From DATKZS01 sp035527835 [NCBI: bacterium] (lineage in GTDB: Bacteria > RBG-13-61-14), in NCBI GenBank assembly GCA_035527835.1, contig DATKZS010000046.1, positions 1 through 48,198 on the forward strand: a DNA stretch of 48,198 nucleotides, read 5' to 3'. The stretch's first letter is position 1. Each line of letters opens with the position of its first letter. The position numbers and the translations under genes are program-made. This document shows, piece by piece, positions 34,210-42,716 of the stretch. The notes under the pieces are model-generated. The model ran no database searches. It saw only the letters and a program-made list of their open reading frames with translations, and was not told the origin of the DNA.

Positions 34210-35487
34210 TTATCCCTCGTCATACTTATTTGTCAGCCGCCACAGCGCGCTCACCGGCAGGGCGAAGAGGTTTTTATCGAATGGAATCACTGTGGGGCCG
34301 GTATAGAGGACGACGCCGCGGCGGAAGCGCGGGCCCAGCGCCGCGGAGAGGAGCTTCAGACCCTTGAAGTCTCCCGGCCCCACCGTGGCCCCGGCCTTGA
34401 CCTCAACCCCTGCTATCATCCTTCCGCCGGGGCTTTCCAGGACCAGGTCCACCTCCGCGCCGGAGAAGTCACGGAAATGGAACAGCTCCGGCCGGGTGCG
34501 CGACCAAGTGCGTTGCTTCATGATCTCCATGACCACGAAATTTTCCAGCAGCGCCCCCGAGGCGTTGGGATCGCGCCGCAGCCGTTCGGGCGTCAAGTCC
34601 AGGAGATGGGCGAGCAGGCCAGTGTCGCCGAGATACAGTTTCGGGGTCTTCATCAGCCGCTTGAGGCGGTTGTTGAACCAGGGCGGGACAACGCGCACCA
34701 TGAAGATGGCCTCCAGCAGCGAGAAGTAACGGCGGAAGGTCATCTGGTTGAGGCCCAGGTCGCGCGCCAGCTCCGATTGATTCATCAGAGAGCCGGCGCG
34801 GGAGGCCAGCGCCGCCATCATGCGCGGCAGGTCGGCCAGCCCGGCGATGTTGGCCAGGTCGCGCACGTCGCGCTGCAGGATCAAGCTGAGATACGAATCG
34901 AACCACGCCCGCCGCCGCTCCAGCCGGGGCCGGGACAGGACCTCGGGGTAACCCCCCTTCAGCATTCGGTCAAACACCGCCTCCTTTTCCATCTTGCCTG
35001 CCTTGCCCGAAAATCGGCCGTTTCTGACGGAGAATTCCTCCGCGAACAATGCGTCAATAAATCCTTCCTTTGCCCCCTCGATCTCTCCTTGAGACAGCGG
35101 CCACAGTGTTAACACTTCCATGCGGCCGGCCAGGACGTCCGCGAGCCGGGGCAGCGAAAGTATTTGCGCCGAGCCCGTGAGCAGGAAACGGCCCGGCCGC
35201 CGGTCGCGGTCCACCCGCGACTTGATCGCGAGCAACAGGTCGGGCGCGCGCTGGACCTCGTCCAGGATCACGGGACCGGACAAGCCGGCCACGAACCCGG
35301 CGGGGTCACGCCGGACCGCTTCCAGGACCGAGAGGTCGTCAAGCGTGAAATAGGGGGCGGGATACTCGCCCTCCGCCAGCGCCTGGACCAGCGTGCTCTT
35401 GCCGGTCTGCCGGGCCCCGTGCAGCGTGACCACGGGGGTGTCGGAAAGAGCCTCCAGCAAACCGGAGGTGATGTGACGTTTCAGCAT
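34210..35487 (-). CDS. AAA ATPase with DUF4143-type C-terminus
   Basis: A 425-residue protein. Walker A is TLHGARQTGKSTL (near residue 22), Walker B is GPVILDEVQRAPDLL, and FLLTGSAQILSL is sensor 1. The C-terminal half carries the DUF4143 arrangement, including LARDLGLNQMTFRRYFSLLEAIFMV (a winged-helix-like stretch) and FRDFSGAEVDLVLES (a degenerate nuclease-like D...E). Such proteins are common accessory genes of unknown purpose, often scattered by transfer. The low-GC gene follows directly. The promoter region carries a tandem palindrome that may let a repressor, possibly this protein, control it. Confidence 0.88.
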   Translation of the reverse strand: MLKRHITSGLLEALSDTPVVTLHGARQTGKSTLVQALAEGEYPAPYFTLDDLSVLEAVRRDPAGFVAGLSGPVILDEVQRAPDLLLAIKSRVDRDRRPGRFLLTGSAQILSLPRLADVLAGRMEVLTLWPLSQGEIEGAKEGFIDALFAEEFSVRNGRFSGKAGKMEKEAVFDRMLKGGYPEVLSRPRLERRRAWFDSYLSLILQRDVRDLANIAGLADLPRMMAALASRAGSLMNQSELARDLGLNQMTFRRYFSLLEAIFMVRVVPPWFNNRLKRLMKTPKLYLGDTGLLAHLLDLTPERLRRDPNASGALLENFVVMEIMKQRTWSRTRPELFHFRDFSGAEVDLVLESPGGRMIAGVEVKAGATVGPGDFKGLKLLSAALGPRFRRGVVLYTGPTVIPFDKNLFALPVSALWRLTNKYDEG

Positions 35488-35520
35488 CGCGGAAAATTTC
35501 CTCCCCGGACGATTTTTTAC

Positions 35521-35559
35521 TGTTATAAATTATAACACTTACTGTTATAATTTACAACA
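35521..35559 (-). promoter_or_regulatory. Tandem palindromic operator candidate
   Basis: A perfect 17-base palindrome (TGTTATAAATTATAACA, 35521-35537) is followed by a second, imperfect copy (35543-35559). The starts are 22 bases apart, about two helical turns, so two dimers would bind the same face. It lies 34 bases before the ATPase start on the minus strand, where it would overlap the promoter. Confidence 0.6.
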
Positions 35560-35723
35560 CTAAACCCCGGCGAACACGCGACTTCCCCCCGCCGGCAACT
35601 TCCGGTGCGACCGTCCCGAAGCCCATTTTGCTTCCGCGATCCGGGCCATGCTAACATGCAATGGTCCGCTTATGCCGTGTTATTATTTTACGCGCCTGCC
35701 GGCAAAGAAAAGGAGGGATGGGC

Positions 35724-36866
35724 ATGAGGTCAAGGAAATTCAGAGGGCTTTTATGCGCGGTCGTACTTGCGGTTGCGGCGGGATCATTATTTGGCGGAGT
35801 CAGCCAGGCGGGCGAGGCCGCGTCCGGCTTCCTGCCCCTGGGCGTTGACCCGGATGAGCCGCAGATATTGGTCACGGTCGAGTACATGAGCTATGACGAG
35901 CTGATGAAGCCGGAGGTCATGGCGTTTCTGAAGAAGTACAACATCCTGGTGGCGCCGGTGATCCGGGCCAACCTGCTCAACGACGACCTCGACCGCCTTT
36001 ATGCCGCTTATGAGCAAGCCGGCATCAAGATCGTGTTCTGGCCGCTGTTGCCCCGCGAGCAATGCCTCTACCTGAACGAGACCTACGCCGACGCTTATCT
36101 CGCGCACCTCGACAAGATTTACGCCTGGGCCGGCCAGCACCATCACCAGATCGAGGCCTTGATCGTGGACATCGAGCCGCCCAACTGCCAGCAGGGCACG
36201 GACCTGGGGCCGGAAGAGCAGCCACAGACCGGGATTGACCTCGGCAGCGTCTTCACCATGCTCAACAAGGAGGAGTTCGACGCCTCCATCCCCAAGTTCC
36301 AGGCGGTGCTTGACAAGCTCCACGCCCACGGCACCACCGCCATCAGCACCGCCATGGACTACGCCGCCGTGGACCTGGAGTCCGGCCGGCCCGTGCTCCA
36401 GGACATCTCGGGCGGGCCGTCCCAGATTATCAACTGGGACTACTATTCTTACATGAGCTTCGGCTCGCAGAACACGGCCTCGCTGCAAGAGCTCCTCTCC
36501 GGCCTGCACCTGAAATGGACCGCCGACGATACGCGCTACCTCACTTACATCCTGGGCCGGGTCATGGCCGGGAAGTTCGGCAACCGCGCCGCCATCAGCC
36601 TGGGCCAGACCATCCCGGGCGAGGGCCACGGCGCGGTCTGGACCGATCCGGCCGAGCTGGGCAAGGACGCGGCCGCTTACAAGGCCGCGGGCATCATCCA
36701 CTTCGCCATCTACGATTTCCAGGGCATCATCGAGTCGCCGGACCCGGACGCCTGGATTCTCGCCATTAAAAACGCGAAGCCCGAAAAGCCCAAGTACTCG
36801 GCCAAGGCCGCGATGGTGTGGGACATCATCAAGCTCTTGTCGTGGTACGGGGAGACGAGGAGGTAA
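35724..36866 (+). CDS. Exported hypothetical protein, possible TIM-barrel glycoside hydrolase
   Basis: About 380 residues. ATG 35724 is preferred to ATG 35718 because AGGAGG (35711-35716) is 7 bases ahead. Residues about 8-30 form a Sec signal ending VSQAGEA. The rest alternates short strands and helices in the manner of a TIM barrel. IEALIVDIEPPNC near residue 150 has a D-x-E pair of the kind that forms active sites in GH18-like enzymes, and YYSYMSFGS and IIHFAIYDFQGI look like later barrel strands. No family can be named with confidence. It stands alone, converging on the glutamate synthase operon. Confidence 0.6.
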   Translation: MRSRKFRGLLCAVVLAVAAGSLFGGVSQAGEAASGFLPLGVDPDEPQILVTVEYMSYDELMKPEVMAFLKKYNILVAPVIRANLLNDDLDRLYAAYEQAGIKIVFWPLLPREQCLYLNETYADAYLAHLDKIYAWAGQHHHQIEALIVDIEPPNCQQGTDLGPEEQPQTGIDLGSVFTMLNKEEFDASIPKFQAVLDKLHAHGTTAISTAMDYAAVDLESGRPVLQDISGGPSQIINWDYYSYMSFGSQNTASLQELLSGLHLKWTADDTRYLTYILGRVMAGKFGNRAAISLGQTIPGEGHGAVWTDPAELGKDAAAYKAAGIIHFAIYDFQGIIESPDPDAWILAIKNAKPEKPKYSAKAAMVWDIIKLLSWYGETRR

Positions 36867-36880
36867 AGCCATAATGTTTT

Positions 36881-36946
36881 CACGCAAAGGCGCAAAGGCC
36901 GCAAAGAAAAATATATTCCCCTTTGCGGCCTTTGCGCCTTTGCGTG
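36881..36946. repeat. Hairpin repeat, 8/9-spaced family, copy 6 (perfect arms)
   Basis: Two perfectly complementary 26-base arms around a 14-base A/T-rich loop; units GCAAAGGC, GCAAAGGCC and GCAAAG keep the 8/9 spacing. This is the best preserved copy. It lies between two convergent genes and could serve as a two-way terminator. Confidence 0.9.
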
Positions 36947-36967
36947 ATTATCGTCTTTGCTGATTTG

Positions 36968-39589
36968 TCACTCCGGCACCATCTCCTTCGCGAGCACTCC
37001 GAGCTTGACCGCCCTCACCTTGCGGTAGACCTCGCCGGGCGCCCGCTGCTTGCCGTCAACCGTCAGCAGGTCGCGCTCGATCGAGATGCCGAAGTATTGC
37101 TCGTTCTTTTCAAGATAGGGCCGGATCAGGGCCCAGTCCTTGTCCGTGACCTCCGCGAACTCGCCGCCGTTCAACTGCTCGGCCACGAGCTGCTGATACG
37201 GGTCGCGCACGAAGATGGCGCCGCCGGAGGCCAGCGAGAACAGGTTGGAGCCCGGATACGGCGTGGCCTGCGGCACGACCTTGCCCCGGTCGTCGAAGGT
37301 GACGCCGTTCAGGACCACGAAGCCGCCGCCCTTGTGCGGGTCGCCGGCCATGAATGCCTCGGCCAGGTAGTCGAGGCAGGTCCCGTTGATGACCACGCGC
37401 GGACGCCCCACCGCGTTGATCAGCGGCCGGCCCGCCCCATTTCCCATCACGTACACCTCGCCGCCCTTGGCCCCGTACATGAAGGTCTGGCCCACGTCGC
37501 CATAAACGATGAGCCGGCCCTGCTTCATGATCTGGCCCAACTGGTCCTGCCCGTTGCCGTGCGCCCGGAGCTCCATGCCGTCCAGGCCCGAGCCCATGTA
37601 GTCGCCCGAGCTGCCGAACAGGTCCATCCGCACGTCGTCCGTCTTCGGGCCGAACCCGCAGCCGTGGAAGCGCTGGCCCTTGAGCCCGTAAACAATGAAC
37701 CGCCGCCAGCCCAGCTCGTAAGCCTTGATCGCGAGCCGCGCGTCGCACTCGGGCCCCTCCGGCGGAAAGTCCCGCGCCAGAATGACCAGCGCGTTGCTCC
37801 TGTCCACCGGCGCCGTGAGCTGGTCGCGCGTCGTCCAATCAATCCGCTTGAACCGCCCGCTCCCGCCGCCCGCGATCGCAGGCACGCGGTCCAGGATTTC
37901 ATCGGTTGCGCCGCGCACCAACTCCAGCACCATCGAGCGCTTCATCTTGCCGCAGTCGTAATGGCGGTCGTTGAGCAGGGCCAGGAGCTCGAGCGCGAGC
38001 TCGAGGCCGGCGTCGTCCCTGCCCGCGGTCTTCTTTATCTCCGCGATCAGCCAGCGCACGTTGTCAAAGCCCCAGGAGGCCATGGCCGCCGAAACTTCGT
38101 TGAACAGGCCGGGCGCGGCCTCCGTCCCCTGCGCCTTGCCGAGCTTTTCCGCGAGCGCGCCGGATCCGGCCGGGGCCTGCACAGAGCTCTTGAGATCAAT
38201 GGTCCATTCGCCGGGCGGGGCCTTGATCACGCGGCCGAACTTGTCGGTGCAGGTCAGGGTGCATGCGCCGTTTCCGCCCTGCACCGTGAAGATGAACGCG
38301 CCGCCGTCGGTGTGGCTGCCGCCGCGGGCGTTCCAGTAACGGTCGGCCACCAGCCGGAAGCGCTTGTCCTGGGCGGCCAGCGAGTGCAGGGTGGCGTCAA
38401 TGGCCTGCTTCTCGGAAGCGACCAACCCGATGGACACGTCGCCCTCCTGGATGGCGAACACCTGCGGCCGGAGCATGGCCGTGTCGGTAATGCCGAGCAG
38501 GCGGAACCGGTCCGCCTCCGGCTCGCTCCTGGCGATGATGAAGAACCACGGCCCGTCGGGCGACCCGTGCATGTGCTGGGCCTGGAGCGCGCGGTAGATT
38601 TTCCGCTTCGCGGGGGGGAGCTGGTCGAAGTCGAGCTCCGTGGTCGGCGCCAGCGCCTCGATCACGTGCTCCAAAGGATACCCCTGGATGCGCGACCAGA
38701 AATCAAAGAGCAGCACCGAGACCTCCGTGTCGGTCAGGAACTGCGGAACGATGTTGCGCTGCTTCAGGTACTCGGTCACGCTGTAGTAGTTGGCGAAGTC
38801 GCCGTTGTGCACCAGCGCCTCGTTAAGCCCGATGAACGGGTGCGCGCCCGCCGGGTGCCAGACCCGCCCCTTGGTCGGATACCGCTGGTGCGCGATCCAG
38901 ATCCGGGCCCGAAAATCCGTAAGCCCGTAATATTGCACCACGTGCTCCGCGTACCCCACGATCTTGAAGATCAGCAGATTGCGCGCGTGCGACAGCACGA
39001 ACGCCCGCTTCTCGCCCAGCGAGGCGTAATGGCGCTGGTTGAGCTGGAAACTGTTTCTATAGATGAACTCGTCCTCCACCTCCCGCGCCGGCGCGTCCTG
39101 CAGCCCGTGCTGCGCCGCGAACCGGCCGAGCGCATCCTCCTTCACCCGCACGAAGTAGCGCACGATGTCCGGCGGCTTGACCGCAAGCCCGAGCTCGCGG
39201 TGGTCCGTCTTCGGGGCCAGGCTCGTTTTGTGATCCACCTGGAAATGCGGCGTGATGAACTCCTTCTCGATCTCGCCCTCCGCCGATGGGTCGAGCAGCG
39301 CGATCTGAAGCGCGTAGTCGTCGTTGAGCGTCTTCTGGTCCACCCCGAGCTGCTCCGGATCGAGGCACGCCGCGGCGATGCCGCCGCCCTTGCCGTTGCC
39401 CCGGTTGTGCATCTGGATGCACGGCTCGAAGATGTGCCGGCCGCCCACCGGCACGCTCGTGGCGAACCCGACCACGCCGCACCCTCCCTCCTCCGCCGAC
39501 TTGGCGCGGGGAACGGGCGGCAGCCCGGCAATCAGCGCTTTCCTGGAGTTGATGATGTTCCGAACGATCCGGTCGCGGTCTGAAATCAT
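36968..39589 (-). CDS. Glutamate synthase: fused GATase (GlxB-like) and GXGXG (GlxC-like) domains
   Basis: About 873 residues from ATG 39589; the longer frame to 39844 runs back into the FMN subunit gene. Residues about 37-360 form a class II glutamine amidotransferase. The nucleophile would be Cys37 in EGGCGVVGF, so a 36-residue propeptide must be removed, as in other glutamate synthases. The C-terminal 300 residues are the GXGXG beta-helix (GSSGDYMGSGLDGMEL, GNGAGRPLINAVG). The FMN domain that normally lies between them is a separate gene upstream, whose stop is 11 bases away. Together they convert glutamine and 2-oxoglutarate to two glutamates. Confidence 0.9.
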   Translation of the reverse strand: MISDRDRIVRNIINSRKALIAGLPPVPRAKSAEEGGCGVVGFATSVPVGGRHIFEPCIQMHNRGNGKGGGIAAACLDPEQLGVDQKTLNDDYALQIALLDPSAEGEIEKEFITPHFQVDHKTSLAPKTDHRELGLAVKPPDIVRYFVRVKEDALGRFAAQHGLQDAPAREVEDEFIYRNSFQLNQRHYASLGEKRAFVLSHARNLLIFKIVGYAEHVVQYYGLTDFRARIWIAHQRYPTKGRVWHPAGAHPFIGLNEALVHNGDFANYYSVTEYLKQRNIVPQFLTDTEVSVLLFDFWSRIQGYPLEHVIEALAPTTELDFDQLPPAKRKIYRALQAQHMHGSPDGPWFFIIARSEPEADRFRLLGITDTAMLRPQVFAIQEGDVSIGLVASEKQAIDATLHSLAAQDKRFRLVADRYWNARGGSHTDGGAFIFTVQGGNGACTLTCTDKFGRVIKAPPGEWTIDLKSSVQAPAGSGALAEKLGKAQGTEAAPGLFNEVSAAMASWGFDNVRWLIAEIKKTAGRDDAGLELALELLALLNDRHYDCGKMKRSMVLELVRGATDEILDRVPAIAGGGSGRFKRIDWTTRDQLTAPVDRSNALVILARDFPPEGPECDARLAIKAYELGWRRFIVYGLKGQRFHGCGFGPKTDDVRMDLFGSSGDYMGSGLDGMELRAHGNGQDQLGQIMKQGRLIVYGDVGQTFMYGAKGGEVYVMGNGAGRPLINAVGRPRVVINGTCLDYLAEAFMAGDPHKGGGFVVLNGVTFDDRGKVVPQATPYPGSNLFSLASGGAIFVRDPYQQLVAEQLNGGEFAEVTDKDWALIRPYLEKNEQYFGISIERDLLTVDGKQRAPGEVYRKVRAVKLGVLAKEMVPE

Positions 39590-39600
39590 TTTTCCCACCC

Positions 39601-42573
39601 TCACGCCGATTTCTCGAGATAGTCGAGGTGCACGAGCACGTCGCTCCGGCCCGTGAGCTCGCGGATGCTCTTCATGCCGAGCCGCCATAGAATTTCGCGG
39701 AGCTGGAGGCTCCAGGAGTGGAAGAGGTTGATGAGGCGCCGCGAGCCCCAGTTCGAGTCGTACATGGTGGAGAGCTCGGGGTCGGTGGTGGCGATGCCGC
39801 GGGGGCAGCCGCGTCCGCTCTCGCAGTTGCCGCAGCGGATGCACTCCAGCGCCACCATCTCGGCCGTGCCGATGACCACGCCGTCGGCGCCGAGCGCGAT
39901 GGCCTTGGCCACGTCCCAGGCCGTGCGCAGCCCGCCGGAGGCGATGAGCGTCATCTGCTCGCGCACGCCTTCCTCGATCAAGAAGCGGTGGACCTTGGGG
40001 ATCGCGTACTCGATGGGCATGGCGATGTTTTTCTTGGCGATGTCCGGCGCCGCGCCGGTGCCGCCGTACGACCCGTCGAGGTGGAGGATGTGCGCGCCCG
40101 CGTAATAGCTGCCCACCGCCACCATCTCCACGTCGGAGGGCGTCGAGACCTTGACCGACACCAGCGCCCGCGGGTTGATCACCTTGATCCAGTCCACGTG
40201 CTTTTTGTGGTCCTCCACCGAGTACACCGAGTGGAACGGGAACGGAGAGAACAGCGAGCTCCCCTCCACCGCCTCCCGCATCTTCGCCACCGCCGGCGTC
40301 ACCTTGTCGCCGAGCAGATGCCCGCCCAGGCCCGGCTTCGCCCCCTGCGCGTACTTGAACTCCACGATCCGCACCCGCTGGATCGTCTCCTCCCGCACCC
40401 CGAACAGCCCCGTCGCCACCTGCGTGATCACGTGGTCGTCGTACCGGTTGAGCGCGTCCGGGTAGCCGCCCTCCCCGGTGCAGGTGAACGAGTTGATGGA
40501 CTGATAGGCGCGCGCCCGCGAGATGATGGTGGCCAGGCTGATCGAGCCGAAGCTCATCCCGCCACCGTACACCGGCATCCCGATCGTCACCTCCGGCCGC
40601 TCGTCGCCCCGCCGGTTCAGCGGGATGCTGAGGTCAATGTCCGATAACTTTATGGACGGCTCCGGCGGCTCGGCCGGGAACGCGAATTCCAAGCGGTCGA
40701 ACCCGCCGCCCGAAGCTCCCACCTTATACTCCAGACCCGAGTCAACGGGCGGCATCCCGGTCTGGGCCTGGAGCCAGGTGCTCACGATCAGGTCCGAGGT
40801 CCAGCGCGGGTCGCCGAACGAGTTCCACTCCGGGTTCAGGCCCACCCGGATCGCGTCCACCGGGCACGCGTCAATGCACAACGACCCTTGCGACTTGCAC
40901 ACCGCCGCGCCCCGGCACAGGTCCGAGCGCGGAGTGGCCATGAACCCGCCATGCTTCTCCAGCACCCCGTACCGGCACGCCTCTACGCATTTGCCGCACT
41001 GATTGCAGTCGTTGGTCAACACTACCTTGTATTTGCTCAGACGGTTCCGGTAGCGCGACCTGGTAATCTGCGCGCCTTCCGGCGGCTCCGCATATTCCGC
41101 CGGCCGCGGCGGCGGCGGCACCGGGGCCGGGGCCGGCTCTTCCGCGCGCCTGGCCGCGTCCCAGCCGGGGTTGCCGGAAGAGAGCGCCGCGGCCTTGCGC
41201 TCGCCGAAAATCGGCGCGAACGTTTCCCGCTCCAGATCCTCGAAAAACATGGCCCGGCCGACCTCGCCCCGCAGCCGCCGCACCTCGCGCAGGCCCATCG
41301 CGCCCATCACCTCGATGAGCTGCGAGTGCCACGCCCCCACGAGGTTCACGATCCGCTGCGCGCCCCACTGCTCCTCCACCGTGTCCAGCTCAACCGGGCA
41401 CTCCGCCTGCTCCTCGCAGTCCGGGCACAGCCGGCACTCCAAGGCCGCCAGCATGGCCAGGTCAATGCCCGCCCCGTCCGCGCCGCAGATGATGATCTTG
41501 GCCACGTGCTCGGCCAGCCCAATGCCGCCGCTGGCCAGGAGGGTGACCTGGTCGCGCAGCGATTCCGCCACCAGCTGAAGATGCACCTCCCGCACCAGCG
41601 TGGTGATGAACTTGTCCTCGTTCTTCCCGAGCCCGTTGCCTTGGGGCCCGGCGTGGAGGTGGATCACGTCCGCGCCCTGCCGTGTGAGCGCAAGGGCCCG
41701 CTGGGCCGCGTTCTCGTCAAGCACGAGCCGCACCGAGACGATGGCCGCGGGGTCCGCTTTCTTGAGCGCCGCGATCCGGCCCGGGGTCCCATCCGAATAG
41801 ATGAGCTCGATGAGCGCCGCGCCTTTGGCCGCCAGAGCGTCGTCGCGCTCCGGATCCAGGCGCACGATCAGCCGGTCCTTGAACTCGGCGAGCACGCCGG
41901 CCGCTTCCTCCGCGGTGGCCACCGCCACCGTGCCCAGCTTGCCGGCGGCCATGGCCATGGCCCGCCGCGTGCCCTCTCCGATGAAGCCGAAGGGCGGGAT
42001 GTCGAGCACGAGCGGGATGGAGATCTCCAAAAAGGGCGGCGGCTCGGTGAGCAGGTTGCCGTCATTATCGAACGCGAGGCGCTCGGGCTTCCGGCCCAGC
42101 TCGATCACGGTGCTGATGTACTCGCGGCCGTGGATGCCGTCGCGGGTCGGACGCACGATCTCGGACATGTCCGTCCACATCTGGTCGAAGCCCGGCCCGC
42201 AGAACGGCCCGCGGTAGCCCGCGCCCGACACCGGGATCTTGCCGGTCTCCGCCTGCTTCCAGATCCGCGCGATGGTGTCCGCCGTCCAGTAGTCGTCGCC
42301 CATCCGCGTAAACCGCGGGTTCGGCGCCCGCGTCAGGATGTTGTTCTTGCACTCCTGCACGCAGCGGAAGCACATCACGCAGTTAAAGTCCAGCGTGTCC
42401 TGCACCTGCTCCGGGTCGAACGCGCGCTTGTCATACGCGTTATACACGCAGGCCGTGTACTTGACGCAGCGCCGGCAGTTCAGGCACCGCGTGGTCTCGA
42501 AGGAAGCGTACTTGGACACCGGCGAGTGCCGGGGCGCCAGGGTCCGCACCGTTACATGGTATTTCTTGGGCAT
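39601..42573 (-). CDS. Glutamate synthase FMN/Fe-S subunit (GlxD-like) with internal duplication
   Basis: A 990-residue protein made of two homologous halves joined by a Pro-rich linker (residues about 476-500). Half 1 begins with ferredoxin Cys sets (30, 33, 36, 42; 65, 68, 71, 75); half 2 with Cys523, 526, 529, 533 and Cys553-570. Both then have W-T-x-D-x-I...W-x-QAxTG and, near the end, ASGG...GADG...ALEC..C..C followed by the WGxxRxxNL and LREVRRL/IRELTG segments. Only half 2 keeps the active FMN/2-oxoglutarate motifs (YGGGMSFGSIS, GEGGYPDALNRYDDH, KYAQGAKPGLGGHLLGDKV). Half 1 looks like a worn, probably inactive copy with Fe-S clusters retained. Confidence 0.92.
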   Translation of the reverse strand: MPKKYHVTVRTLAPRHSPVSKYASFETTRCLNCRRCVKYTACVYNAYDKRAFDPEQVQDTLDFNCVMCFRCVQECKNNILTRAPNPRFTRMGDDYWTADTIARIWKQAETGKIPVSGAGYRGPFCGPGFDQMWTDMSEIVRPTRDGIHGREYISTVIELGRKPERLAFDNDGNLLTEPPPFLEISIPLVLDIPPFGFIGEGTRRAMAMAAGKLGTVAVATAEEAAGVLAEFKDRLIVRLDPERDDALAAKGAALIELIYSDGTPGRIAALKKADPAAIVSVRLVLDENAAQRALALTRQGADVIHLHAGPQGNGLGKNEDKFITTLVREVHLQLVAESLRDQVTLLASGGIGLAEHVAKIIICGADGAGIDLAMLAALECRLCPDCEEQAECPVELDTVEEQWGAQRIVNLVGAWHSQLIEVMGAMGLREVRRLRGEVGRAMFFEDLERETFAPIFGERKAAALSSGNPGWDAARRAEEPAPAPVPPPPRPAEYAEPPEGAQITRSRYRNRLSKYKVVLTNDCNQCGKCVEACRYGVLEKHGGFMATPRSDLCRGAAVCKSQGSLCIDACPVDAIRVGLNPEWNSFGDPRWTSDLIVSTWLQAQTGMPPVDSGLEYKVGASGGGFDRLEFAFPAEPPEPSIKLSDIDLSIPLNRRGDERPEVTIGMPVYGGGMSFGSISLATIISRARAYQSINSFTCTGEGGYPDALNRYDDHVITQVATGLFGVREETIQRVRIVEFKYAQGAKPGLGGHLLGDKVTPAVAKMREAVEGSSLFSPFPFHSVYSVEDHKKHVDWIKVINPRALVSVKVSTPSDVEMVAVGSYYAGAHILHLDGSYGGTGAAPDIAKKNIAMPIEYAIPKVHRFLIEEGVREQMTLIASGGLRTAWDVAKAIALGADGVVIGTAEMVALECIRCGNCESGRGCPRGIATTDPELSTMYDSNWGSRRLINLFHSWSLQLREILWRLGMKSIRELTGRSDVLVHLDYLEKSA

Positions 42574-42587
42574 CCTCTTTCACCTGA

Positions 42588-42707
42588 TCAGATTTTTTTC
42601 CGGGCCCCCAGCCGGAAAGGAAACAGGTTGAAAACCTCTTCCACTAACTCATAGACCTGTTGGGCCAAGTCATATACCCGTTCGAGAATCTCGTTGATCT
42701 CATCCAC
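42588..42707 (-). CDS. Small ORF of 39 codons between MvhD-like and GlxD-like genes
   Basis: Read from GTG 42707 to TGA 42588. The peptide is strongly amphipathic (VDEINEILERVYDL then AQQVYELVEEVFNL, ending LGARKKI), consistent with one long helix or coiled coil. It fits closely between the MvhD-like stop (9 bases before) and the GlxD-like start (14 bases after), so the operon would have no empty gap. It is in the same frame as the MvhD-like gene, so it could also be a read-through or broken-off tail of that protein. The start codon is uncertain: only a weak GGAAAG lies ahead. No family recognised. Confidence 0.5.
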   Translation of the reverse strand: MDEINEILERVYDLAQQVYELVEEVFNLFPFRLGARKKI

Positions 42708-42716
42708 GGCTTTCCA

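Noticed and set aside
36923-39583. An 886-codon open frame on the plus strand
   Set aside because: It lies antisense to the glutamate synthase GATase-GXGXG gene, has no recognisable motif, and follows from high third-position GC. The same applies to long antisense frames at 14652-16184, 29223-31757, 31794-33323 and 40888-42654.
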